NCBI RefSeq assembly: GCF_023278565.1
Contig: NC_064673.1
Coordinates: 930,001-994,000 of the forward strand
Source of the DNA: Colletotrichum lupini
Taxonomy: Eukaryota > Ascomycota > Sordariomycetes > Glomerellales > Glomerellaceae
Length of the DNA: 64,000 nt
Direction of reading: 5' to 3'
A model generated the notes under the pieces. The model was given only the letters and a program-made list of their open reading frames with translations, had not been told where the DNA came from and did no database searches. Position 1 is the stretch's first letter, and every line of letters begins with the position of its first letter. Of this stretch, positions 12,089 to 21,700 are shown in pieces. Position numbers and translations under genes: made by a program.

Positions 12089-12460
12089 TCACCTTCCCGC
12101 TCTGCCATCTTCTGCTTTGGTCGGCCCGTGGAATCCCAACCACTCGCCCAAAATGCCGCCAGGTTTCGGTACTGGGCACTCCCTCCTCAATCGCTCCTCT
12201 CGTGCTCGTATAGTTTCCTCGTCGCCCATTTGATTGAAGCTGACGACGCCGTCGTTGATTTCGGGGGCTGCCTCGCGACGGCGGCGCCTCCTTCGGCGAC
12301 CGTCCTCGCCCACCACTATCTCTCCATCGGCGTATGTGACTCTCGGTGCCGGACACGGTAACAGATGCGGCATGCCGACTACGAAGAAGCTTGCGACAAC
12401 CGTGGTTGCAAAGAGCGAAGAGGTCATGCGCGACCTCGGGTGGAGGGGGTGTGGTGGCAT
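12089..12460 (-). CDS. Small protein with N-terminal membrane anchor and two CPxP motifs
   Basis: Family not recognised by name. The 123-residue single-exon product begins with a short basic stretch (MPPHPLHPRSR), then a hydrophobic segment at about residues 12-31 that could be a signal anchor or mitochondrial inner-membrane helix. CPAPR and YADGE follow, then a run of Arg (RRRRRRR), an acidic/basic helix (DEETIRAREERLRREC) and a CPVPKPGGILGEWLGF segment. The two Cys-Pro motifs flank the polar middle part. It starts at a genuine ATG and has gene-like codon use, unlike surrounding frames. It is divergent from the phosphatase gene to the right. Small membrane-anchored proteins of this layout are often organelle assembly factors, but that is a guess. 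Confidence 0.6.
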   Translation of the reverse strand: MPPHPLHPRSRMTSSLFATTVVASFFVVGMPHLLPCPAPRVTYADGEIVVGEDGRRRRRRRREAAPEINDGVVSFNQMGDEETIRAREERLRRECPVPKPGGILGEWLGFHGPTKAEDGRAGR

Positions 12461-13247
12461 GATCGCGATTTTTTTCTTTGGTGTTCGGAAAAAGGAGGCT
12501 TCGAACTTCTGCGTGCCATTGGACGTTAGCGACTTTGAAATTCATCAAAATGACCCAATTGACTGAGGCTCCTCACCTATGACAGCACCATGCTCGCGCG
12601 ACGGGGTGACGGATCCGAATGTAGTCCCCTTAACGAAGGCTTGAGGTTCGCAATGACGATGGCCAACGGATGATTTTCTCGCAAACCTGCAGTGAAGCTT
12701 AATGACCCGAACTGATATGCAGGCCTTCTGATTGGATTCCGGCGGCCCGGAGTGGGTCCACCCTGGGCGACGTGACATGCCAGCCGACAACTGCAGGTCG
12801 CGAGCCTGAGGATCTAATCTTCGGTCGTCGCAATAACTAAAGCCCCGAGATGGAGCCCTGAACAATTCCCCGGGCCGGGATGCACTCCAGCGAGAACCCA
12901 CAGCGACGCATTGGCCATCTATCCACTTTTTGCAGATCCCGGCGCGATTGGAAGTTCGAATTGGGGGTTGGCAGGCGACCGGCGACCGCTAAAGGGCAAC
13001 CATGCACCTCTTCGAACTTTACTGACGCCATCCCATCCTCGAAGCCCTGATCGCCCCTACGCAAGTGCTCAATCCGCATTCTTACGACGACGTTAAGGTA
13101 GCTGCCGTCGATCGCGCCGAATCGAATACTCCACGCGACATGCTATAAAGTAGAACGAATACCCGCCATCCTTTCCACCTCGATATCGCGAGTCCTCGGC
13201 CTCGGGCGCCGCGACCCAGACCAAGGAACCCCTCCTCAAATTCCACA
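12461..13247. other. Divergent promoter region between the small membrane protein and PPH3
   Basis: No gene is supported. This is the shared upstream region of two divergent genes. No clear TATA box or palindromic motif cluster was noticed. Confidence 0.5.
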
Positions 13248-14680
13248 ATGAGCGACCTCGATAAGTGAGCATACTCGCGATCGCATACTATCTCTCATGA
13301 CTGAAAAGGCGCTGACGCTTAACCCAGAGCTATCGCACAACTGCGCGCCTGTCGACCGATACCCGAAGCGCAAGTCCGAGAGCTATGCCACAAGGCGCGC
13401 GAGCTGCTCATTGAGGAAGGAAATGTTGTCACGGTTACAGCCCCCGTAACGGTACGATGAGGAACCCCCACCGTAAATTTCCGGCGAGTAGACGCTGACA
13501 TCGGACTAGATATGTGGCGACATTCACGGCCAGTTTCACGACCTCATGGAGCTCTTCCGAGTAGGCGGCGATGTTCCCGATACCAACTACCTCTTCATGG
13601 GTATGCCCTCATGATCTCTCGCTTACCCACGGCACTTATCGGATGTGCTGACGCTTCCTTCGTATAGGTGACTTTGTCGACCGCGGCTTCTACTCCCTCG
13701 AGTCCTTCCTCCTTCTTCTCTGCCTCAAAGTCCGCTACCCCGACCGCATGACCCTTATCAGGGGCAACCACGAATCCCGCCAAATTACTACCGTCTACGG
13801 CTTCTACGACGAGTGCCTTCGGAAATACGGCTCCGCCAACGTCTGGCGGTACTGCTGCGACGTGTTCGACTACCTCGCCCTCGGCGCCATCGTTCTCGGC
13901 GCATCACACACATTCAACTCCACTCCGGGACAAGACCCCATCAGCGAAGATACTGAGATTGAGGTCTGCGATCAGAACGGCTCAACAATGAGCCGCTTCC
14001 CCCGACAGAGACGACCACAAAGGCAACCTACGAATAGCCCCAACGGTGCCCCCTCGTCCGGCGGCGACAAGACAGGCCCGCCAGGAAGCGGCGCATCAGG
14101 AAGCGCATCAGGTTCCATAGGCAACCCCGCCGGAGCCATTCTGTGCGTTCATGGCGGGTTGTCCCCGCTTATAGACAGCGTAGATAAGATCCGGCTGTTG
14201 GACAGAAAGCAGGAAGTCCCCCACGAGGGCGCCATGTGCGATCTGCTCTGGTCCGACCCGGACGAGATCGACGGCTGGGGCCTGTCGCCGCGCGGTGCGG
14301 GCTTCCTCTTTGGCGCCGATATCGTCCGCGACTTCAACCACAAGAACGACCTCTCGCTCATTGCGCGCGCCCACCAGCTGGTCATGGAAGGGTTCAAGGA
14401 GATGTTCGACGCCAGCATCGTGACGGTGTGGTCGGCGCCCAACTACTGCTACCGCTGCGGCAACGTGGCGGCCATCCTCGAGCTGGCCGAGGACGATTCG
14501 GGCACGGGCGTCTTTGCGCGCAGCAACGGCGATCGGGGACGCAGCGACGGCAATATTCGGGGCACCGACGACCAGGTACTCCTCCCCGGGCCCGCGAGGA
14601 GGTACCGCGTGTTCCAGGCCGCGCCGCAGGATTCTAGGGGCATGCCTGCGAAGAAGCCCGTGGCGGACTACTTTTTGTAA
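13248..14680 (+). CDS. pph3: Serine/threonine protein phosphatase 4 catalytic subunit (PP4c / Pph3)
   Basis: This PPP-family metallophosphatase dephosphorylates phosphoserine and phosphothreonine. In fungi Pph3 acts with regulatory subunits in DNA-damage checkpoint recovery. Exons are 13248-13264, 13328-13451, 13510-13600 and 13668-14680, giving 414 residues. Metal-binding and catalytic motifs are intact: GDIHGQ, GDFVDRG, GNHE, the CVHGGLSP stretch, RAHQLVMEG and [11 protein letters not shown]. The PP4-type tail VADYFL and the GIP-like GMPAKKP element favour PP4 over PP2A or PP6. It is about 107 residues longer than the usual ~307. Roughly 78 extra residues (about 156-233, Ser/Gly/Pro/Arg-rich) sit between AIVLG and AILCVHGG. 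About 30 more lie before [10 protein letters not shown]. Both insertions are in frame, without splice signals that would remove them cleanly. Confidence 0.93.
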
Positions 14681-15085
14681 GGGTGAGGTGGTTTGGTCAC
14701 GGACTCTCTCCCCCAGTGGAGGCGAGAGACATTCTCGGTATAATGACGATACCAAAGCGTTTTTATTGTTTCAAAACGACACAAAACATTTAAAGATGAA
14801 AATAGCGAAAAAAGACAGAGAACGGAATGGTCAGCGTTGCTGGGCAAAAATTTACGTGTTTCCCCCTGATCGTGTATGTATAACGGTCGGTGGATGATTA
14901 CTGGAGTTAATAGGAGTTGGCGCGAGTCATGCATCGTTTTTTGATATTCGTTCAATAGGCCAAACCAAACGCCTCTGTGATATCTATCTCAGCTAACTTG
15001 ACACGGCGCACGTCGTCACTGGTATATACATCTTCCTCCTCTTTCCAACCCTCCATAAGCCACAAACTCAACTTTCCACTCCTCT
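14681..15085. other. Convergent 3' region
   Basis: This short stretch lies between the stop codons of PPH3 and the convergent coiled-coil gene. It is A/T-richer than the coding flanks. No gene is seen; it should hold both 3' UTRs. Confidence 0.6.
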
Positions 15086-16918
15086 TCAAACACAATAGAA
15101 CTCCCGGCCATCTTCCTGAACCCCGCCAAAATACGGCATCATCAGCGCCCTCTCCGCAAACTCGAGCTCCCCCGCGACGCGTAACTTCATCTCCACGATC
15201 CAATCCGCAAAGATCGCCGCCCCCTCTTCCCCAAACGCGAAAATCTTGTCATTCAGCTCATTGCAGGCCCGCAACCGACGGTGCAGGACCTCTTTCTCCT
15301 GCGTCAGCTGCTGTATACGCTCCGCCCTGGCCTCCTCCGCCTTTATCCCTCTTAGATGTGGAATCTGCCCTTTTTGAATCGCCGTCTCCTCCATCCGGAT
15401 CGCCATGAGCTTTTCGTCAATCATCTTCTTCGATATGGCCTTGGACGGGATCTTGCGTAGGACGGTCTGTATGTCTTTGAATTGTTTCGCGTGGTATTCG
15501 CGCACGAGGGGGTCGTTGGACGTGATTGCGTGCGGCGCGTCTTCGACGAGCTGGATGAGTTCTTCGATGGCGTCGCGGTAGTGCAGGGCTCTCTGGTCCT
15601 CTTTTCCGGTGCCAAATAAGTATCTTGGGTTGAGAGCTTCCGCGAAGATGCAGCACCCCACTGACTTCGGCGAGTCTGGTATGCTCGGTACAATGGCGGT
15701 CGGTTTGGCGTCTCTGCTTTCCTGAGACTTAGTTCGTCTTCTCCGAAAGGGGTTGAGGGAGCTTAGGAACCTTTTGATACGCCCTGGACTACCACCGTTC
15801 TTCCCGCCCTGAGGCTCAGAGCGAGGTTTCTTGATAGTCGATGGGGACAAGTCGTTTTCTGCAGACCTCTTCCTCCCGCGAGTCCCTCGCCCTTTCCCTT
15901 CGTCCCCTGTCTTACTTCCATTTCCCCTCTCCATCTCCATCTTTGCTTCGCCCTCGTCCTTATTCTCCGTCCTTGAATTGAGATCATTCGACCACTTTTC
16001 TACGTTAGCCGCATCGATTCTCTCTTCCTGTTCATCCTGTAGTCTGCAGAGGTTTACCGCACCGCTCACATCCCCCGACTTCCGGCGGCTCAAGGGCTCT
16101 CGCTCTTCATTCGCTCTTGAGAGAGGTTTTCCGAGCGCTGGACGCGAGGATTTGTTACTTGCGGTGGGCCACAGCTTGAGTCTTTTTCCGGGGGAAGGAC
16201 TTACACTAGCCTGATCATGACGACGGACACTCCCTCCTTGATACGTTCCCCTTGGACCAGTTGTCCCATGGTCCTTTCTTCCACCACTTTCTGCTGGCGC
16301 TTGTTGTTGAGGACGACGCCGCCTTCTAGCGATCCGAGGAGGGAACCCCTTGATCTCACGGATCGGGGACTTCTGCTTCTCAGGGGGTTGAGACCGGTCC
16401 ATCGCGTCAAGCGTCGGCGTAGTGTCAGAAAGCCGTCTAGACAATGGAAGCTGATTGAATTGTAGTTTTACTTTCGGCAGCCTAGGAGGTCTTGGTAAAG
16501 GGGACCGTGGTTTTCGGTGTTCCCATTCCGCCTCTTCCTCCTGGCGTGGCTGTTGCTGTTGCTGCTGGATCATCGATTGTTGTGCCAACCGTGGATTAGA
16601 CATTGGCGTCGGTAGGAACGGCTTCCCCATCTCTCCCGCAACCTCCAGAAGCTGCGTCTTGATCAGTAGAGTCTGCTGTGCTAGCATACGATGGATCGTG
16701 TCATATGAGCCCCCGATATTCTCTGCCTGAAGACTTAACAGAATGCTGCTGGCTTCTTCGGCTTCGCTGGCTAGACGCTGGAGCACTCCCATCGTGTCAG
16801 ATTTGTTACCTCCATTGCGTCCTTTGATTTCTGCAAGGCATCTCTCAAACTCGATTCGCTGTGATGTAGCCAATATCGCTACCAAATCCACCCTCTCTTG
16901 GCTGTAGTATTCCGACAT
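15086..16918 (-). CDS. Hypothetical basic, coiled-coil protein, probably nuclear
   Basis: Not recognised. I chose the ATG at 16918 (MSEYYSQERVDLVAIL), giving 610 residues in one exon. The frame stays open upstream, but that extension reads like leader sequence. Residues 1-100 look helical (EFERCLAEIK, LQRLASEAEEASSILL). A Gln/Pro/Arg-rich disordered middle follows, with putative nuclear signals (ARRRRRP, GRKRSAEN, KKPRSEP). A structured C-terminal region begins near VGCCIFAEALNPRYLF, with a predicted coiled coil (KAEEARAERIQQLTQEKEVL) and an end block ADWIVEMKLRVAGELEFAER. The terminal region is the likeliest conserved domain. A nuclear location is inferred from the basic clusters only. It is convergent with PPH3 and is followed by the bZIP gene on the same strand. 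Confidence 0.75.
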   Translation of the reverse strand: MSEYYSQERVDLVAILATSQRIEFERCLAEIKGRNGGNKSDTMGVLQRLASEAEEASSILLSLQAENIGGSYDTIHRMLAQQTLLIKTQLLEVAGEMGKPFLPTPMSNPRLAQQSMIQQQQQQPRQEEEAEWEHRKPRSPLPRPPRLPKVKLQFNQLPLSRRLSDTTPTLDAMDRSQPPEKQKSPIREIKGFPPRIARRRRRPQQQAPAESGGRKDHGTTGPRGTYQGGSVRRHDQASVSPSPGKRLKLWPTASNKSSRPALGKPLSRANEEREPLSRRKSGDVSGAVNLCRLQDEQEERIDAANVEKWSNDLNSRTENKDEGEAKMEMERGNGSKTGDEGKGRGTRGRKRSAENDLSPSTIKKPRSEPQGGKNGGSPGRIKRFLSSLNPFRRRRTKSQESRDAKPTAIVPSIPDSPKSVGCCIFAEALNPRYLFGTGKEDQRALHYRDAIEELIQLVEDAPHAITSNDPLVREYHAKQFKDIQTVLRKIPSKAISKKMIDEKLMAIRMEETAIQKGQIPHLRGIKAEEARAERIQQLTQEKEVLHRRLRACNELNDKIFAFGEEGAAIFADWIVEMKLRVAGELEFAERALMMPYFGGVQEDGREFYCV

Positions 16919-17656
16919 TGAAGCTTTGAATGATCTATGATTTTGGTAAGATGTAAAAGGGGTAGGATATGGATAAAATTCCGTCAAGTAGACGCACTGA
17001 GTTGACTTTGTTGTGAGGAAATGGAAACAAGAGAATTGAATGGTAACCGTGGGCATTAGATTCATTAAGACGACTCTTATCAACCCCTCCATCTTGTGAC
17101 CCATGAGCCCTTTGCTGACAGCATTGGACCTTCTCAGCTGGCTCAATAGGGCGCCGGCATGCCCTTTTTCCAGCTGCTCCATGCGCATGCTTCATACAAA
17201 GAACGCTGCAGCAGAGATAAAGACTCTTGGTCTGTATCCATAGAGAACGCAACGTTTTCAGCACTTGCCAAAGGCCACGAGCTTTCGTTGCCTTTGTGCC
17301 CCAATTCCTTCCCACCAGCCTCGGTGACATGGGTAGGGAACAATAAGACTGGTTTCCTTTGACCAACCTCGTCTGTGCTTGATTGTGTACACGGCAAGGC
17401 CAACGTACGGCTCCAAAAACAGGAGCGCCAAGGCACTGCGAGTTGCTATTCGAGATCTCCATTCAAGAATAGGGCCCCGGCCAATTTGTTCGGCCGAGTA
17501 TTCCATTGAATTTCCAGTGTGGCTCAGCCTTTATTGTTGACTTTACAACAACCATTCTCCATTGTCGGTGTCGGGTTCGTCTGCAGGATCGAGAGCCTTG
17601 TTTAGAAAGGTCTAAATCTGCGTCGAGATCATCAAACAACAACGCTCAAAGCCGCT
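16919..17656. other. Intergenic region
   Basis: This stretch lies upstream of the coiled-coil gene and downstream of the bZIP gene, both on the minus strand. No gene is supported. The open frame running into it from the coiled-coil gene is treated as 5' leader. Confidence 0.5.
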
Positions 17657-18717
17657 TCAGTTGTGTCGGGGATTGTATTGCGATCTGGTAAAGGGGTCCG
17701 ATGATGACCAAGAATGGTCTTCTGGGTGTCTATACTGAGGTTTGCGATCCTCAATAGCAGGATCCCCTTCAGTGACGGGGACATGTCCAATATGACCAGT
17801 AGCAGCTGCGACGAACGCTGGCGGCTGGGGATGAAAAGTCGGGTACGATGTGTACGGCATAGATGGCGGTCCGCCGCATGTTGGGGGCAGCATGCCTGCT
17901 GAAGGATTGATGCCCGGGAATGGCGGATGATAATCGAGCGCCTGATTCGCCCCGAATCCCTGAACATTTGATGAAATACCATGGGGTGACTGATTTTGGT
18001 GGGTATTTGCCCACTCGACCTCAAGTGGGCGGTGGTGATGGCCTGCGTAATCTCGGTTTTTCATGTCGCCGGCGCGAGCGTAGACCTGTTGGGAGCCAAA
18101 GTCTGTCGGTGAAACAACCGCCGAACCATGGATTTGATGGACAGATTCCGACGGAGAACCATACTCTTCAACAGGCGAGTCTGGTGTAGGACCGTATGAC
18201 AAGGTTCGGTCTGGGCTTGTGTTACTACTTGTTGGTAGAATCGGCATCTGGATATCGAGGCATGGTGGCCGCCGTGGAACCAAAAGACCCTCCAACGTTT
18301 CTGTCGCTTTCTCAGGAACCAAGCTGCCGCTCGAGTTTGCAATGTGCAGGCCGCGATGACTTGGAGAAGCGAGCTTGCCGGTGTGAATGTACTGATCAAC
18401 GACTTCGTCGCCATAGCCTACATGTTGAAGTAGTTGTCGAAGCTTGTGGTTCTCATCTGCAACTCGGCGTGCCGCCTGCTGTACTTCAGCAGAAGCCTCG
18501 ACTCCTTGAAGTTGGCATTGCCGAAGACGTTGCTCAATCTCTTGAACGTACTCTTTCTTCCGAGCCCTCGAACGGCGCTGGTTATCCCGGATGCGGTTCC
18601 TCTCCTTTTCCTATGTTGAAAGGGTTGGTAAGTTGTCCATCCGCTGGGGGAGAATGTTGCCCTGTGGAGCTCCACGCCGAGCTCTTTTGGAACCAAAAGG
18701 TCACTAACCGCTTCCAT
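17657..18717 (-). CDS. bZIP transcription factor
   Basis: A basic-leucine-zipper DNA-binding protein of about 320 residues. The basic region begins almost at the N-terminus (ERNRIRDNQRRSRARKKEY), with N13-x7-K21 spacing, followed by a short zipper-like helix (VQEIEQRLRQCQLQG) and a second helical block (AARRVADENHKLRQLLQ). The remainder is Pro/Ser/His/Gln-rich and probably regulatory. The basic-region frame meets a TAG just upstream, which is the end of a splice acceptor (CAACATAG). The best start is the ATG at 18717, which has an in-frame TAG two codons before it. It gives a first exon of only three codons (18709-18717), a GTTAGT donor, an intron at 18611-18708 and exon 2 at 17657-18610 in phase. 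The tiny first exon is the least certain part. The targets are unknown. Confidence 0.8.
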
Positions 18718-21700
18718 TGGCTATTGTGCGGATAGACGATAACGACGACGCACTTTCGAAATATGGGGAACTATGCTTTCAGAGGGAATGATGATGATCG
18801 GAGATGGCGGAATAGAAATTGGGATTTCTCTTCTAGGAGCGTACGACGGAAGGTAACCCGTACGTCTTAGGAGGTTGGGCATCTATCATGTGCAAGAGAC
18901 TGTGGGGTTTTAGAGCCTTAGCTGCCGCCTGTTTCATCAGAAAGACTTGAGGGGATGTGAACAAGAACATCAGCTGGCGAGGCCGCACCAAGGGCTTCTA
19001 GGCCTGGCATGTTGCTGCAGTAAAAGAAAGCGCAACGGGCCGGCAAATCACAGACGGCCTGAAATTATTTGAGAGACGGGTGGAGGATGGCTTTTCCTGG
19101 CCGAGACTGGTCCGCCAGAGGGGAAGAGCAAGGATTGCGAGGTCTCCTGCTGAGGTGGTAGGGGTATCATCCAGGAAGAGGCCAGACCGGACCCCAAGCC
19201 ACTAGGCATAATGAGGAGGCAACGCAGCTGACCAAACGGGAACTCCGATTTACTTGACTGTCGTGAGATCTTGCTTGTATCTGCGCAGCCAATCGACGTA
19301 CATGCAGAATCTAGATTTAAGTTTTGTTCCGGCCAAGAAGACTCTGAGCTACCAAAGCCGATCAACACATTCCATCTGTGGGTTTGATTAGCCATAGAAG
19401 CTTGGACATTTGCCCTCAGGTGAGCTGAGCTCTTGCGGCTCAAGACTACCGAGGGAGAGATAAAGCCGGCCGGAGTAAGCGAGCTCCTCATGCGAAAAAC
19501 CATCCGTGACCCCAAAAGTACGCGTCTGTCGGTGGACCCTGACCGACAGGCTCGACGGAAAATTGGGGGTTTGGACGCTAGGAAGCCATCAGAACAGAGG
19601 GTCTTGGTAATATGGACTCGATTCCTACGTGCTCTCGGCCAGTGATATTGCCCCTGAGCCGTGCACGATGACTCCGTAAAAGCACGCGCGCCTTGTTCTT
19701 CGGCTGTCGCGGTCCGTCGAAGAAAAAGGCTCCAAGATAGACTGGGATCGTCACTTGAGGCACGGCGTTGGGAGTTGGAACTTTTGGTCGATGCTGGTCC
19801 CAGTGCAACGGTACGGATACAGGTTCAGGTTTGATCGTGGCTGCCGTGACCGAAGGCAGCAGCAGCAGTTGCCCTGGATGTCATGTTTGCTTTTCCTAGT
19901 CGGGCTGGAGCGTCCTTCGCCCCCAGGTATGCCGGGTCCGGGGGCGAAGTCTACTGTCTGGGAGGACAGGGCGGGATGTCTGACTTTCAACGGGGAACGA
20001 ACGACAGATCCGGAATGCTCAACAGCCGCCTGAGAGGATAAGCTTGAATGGGGAAGAATCCAGGCGTGTCATTGGCGGCAAGCCACAGATCGTCAACCGT
20101 GATATCCTGAACACCCTGTTTTCCCGGTTCTTGGATCTAAGTGACGCTTCCCCTTCCGTTGGCGGCACCATTCGAAGATAGCCTCTTGCTGCTGCAAGAC
20201 ATCCATTGGGGTGGATACTCGAGAGCACAAGATAAAGCCGAAATTTGTAACAGAATTGCCATTGGGCAACGTGCCATATGTCGGAGGTCTCAAGGAGATG
20301 GCGACTCTTCGACGAGGAGCATAGCCATCTAGCAGACGCTTGCGCAGGTATCATTGTCCTGTAATGTTAGGCATACGCACACCACGAGAGATGCGGATCC
20401 AGAAGTTGACTGAGCCTGTCCTTGTTCTATGGATCTCAGGTAGTCAGCAGATTGGTGGCGATGGACGAGGGGATGATAGGTGGGCACGAGGCAACGAATG
20501 ACATTGCGATACAGATGCCTCTTTGCTCCTAGACATCAGTAATCATGAATATTTGCTGTGCCTGATCGACTGAAGGATTCAGGGCTTGTCGACTGGTGTC
20601 ACGATGCAACGGTGATGGCCGGAAATGACGACAAGAATAGCTCCTTTGTGACTGTGGTGGGTTTTCGACTTGACCATCGAGGGCAAGCAGGATCTAGAGC
20701 GGGCAGAAATGCTACCTGTCAGATTGTCGAATTAGAAGTAGTAGAGTGTTAGTTTGCGTTAGTTTGAGGCCCGTCACCATGGATGTTGAACATGTCGGGC
20801 AATGTCGAGAGGATGATTTGATGGAAATGGAAATGGAAATGGCAAGGCGCCAAGCCCTTGCCACGAGCGGCCTCCGGTATCTCAGGGTCCATTTTATGTG
20901 TTAGACGTGATTCGTTAGAACTTGCTCAGCGGACTTGAAGCCGGCAGGCAAGACTTGGCCATCAGGTGCTTGCTTACCTTAGTCTTGCCCCATCCACCCG
21001 GTCCAACGTGGTATCTTTCTGCAGGTCTAGATGGAGCGATCGAGTTCGGGTTAGTCACGAAAGCGGATAGAGCACACGGTGAGACAGAGGCGCCCACGCC
21101 ACAGCTTCAGCTGGGTACCGGGGTCCAAGAACCAACTGTGAAAAGCCGAGATGTGATTTACCAACAGCAACAGCAAGCGGGCTTGATGTCGAGGGCCGGC
21201 CGCAGGCGGCAGGCACGCCGCACTAGGCACTAAGTTAGGTAAGGTAATGGCAGGTAAAGATACCCTCCGCCATGCAGTCTGCAAAGGCAATAGACAAGGT
21301 ACCTTACCCAAGCCTCCAAGGGGAGGCACCCGCGCGGAGTATCCCGTATCCGTACAATCTACCCGTACTCTACTGTGTAGTTAAGGCACTAAGGTAGTTT
21401 TGTATCTACTTACTCCGTACTTGCTACGCATACACGTACTCTGCAGTGTACAGTGTACCTTCCCATTGGTATTCGCCGACAACATACGGATATGTCACCG
21501 GGTTGTACTCCACCCCACGCCCTACCTACTCATCCCCACCTTTCCTATGATCACTCACAGAGTTACATTCCTGGGAAACAATGGGTGCTGGCAGCTGCCT
21601 GCTCAGTGCTGCTTGCTTTGCTTGCTTGATGCTCCCAGGTTCCTCGACCGGGGAGGAGAGGGGCGACGTCGGCGCTAAGGATCGTCCAACCGAGGAGTAA

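Noticed and set aside
16919..17188. N-terminal extension of the coiled-coil gene upstream of 16918
   Set aside because: The extra sequence has a different composition and reads like leader DNA; MSEYYSQERV is the better start.
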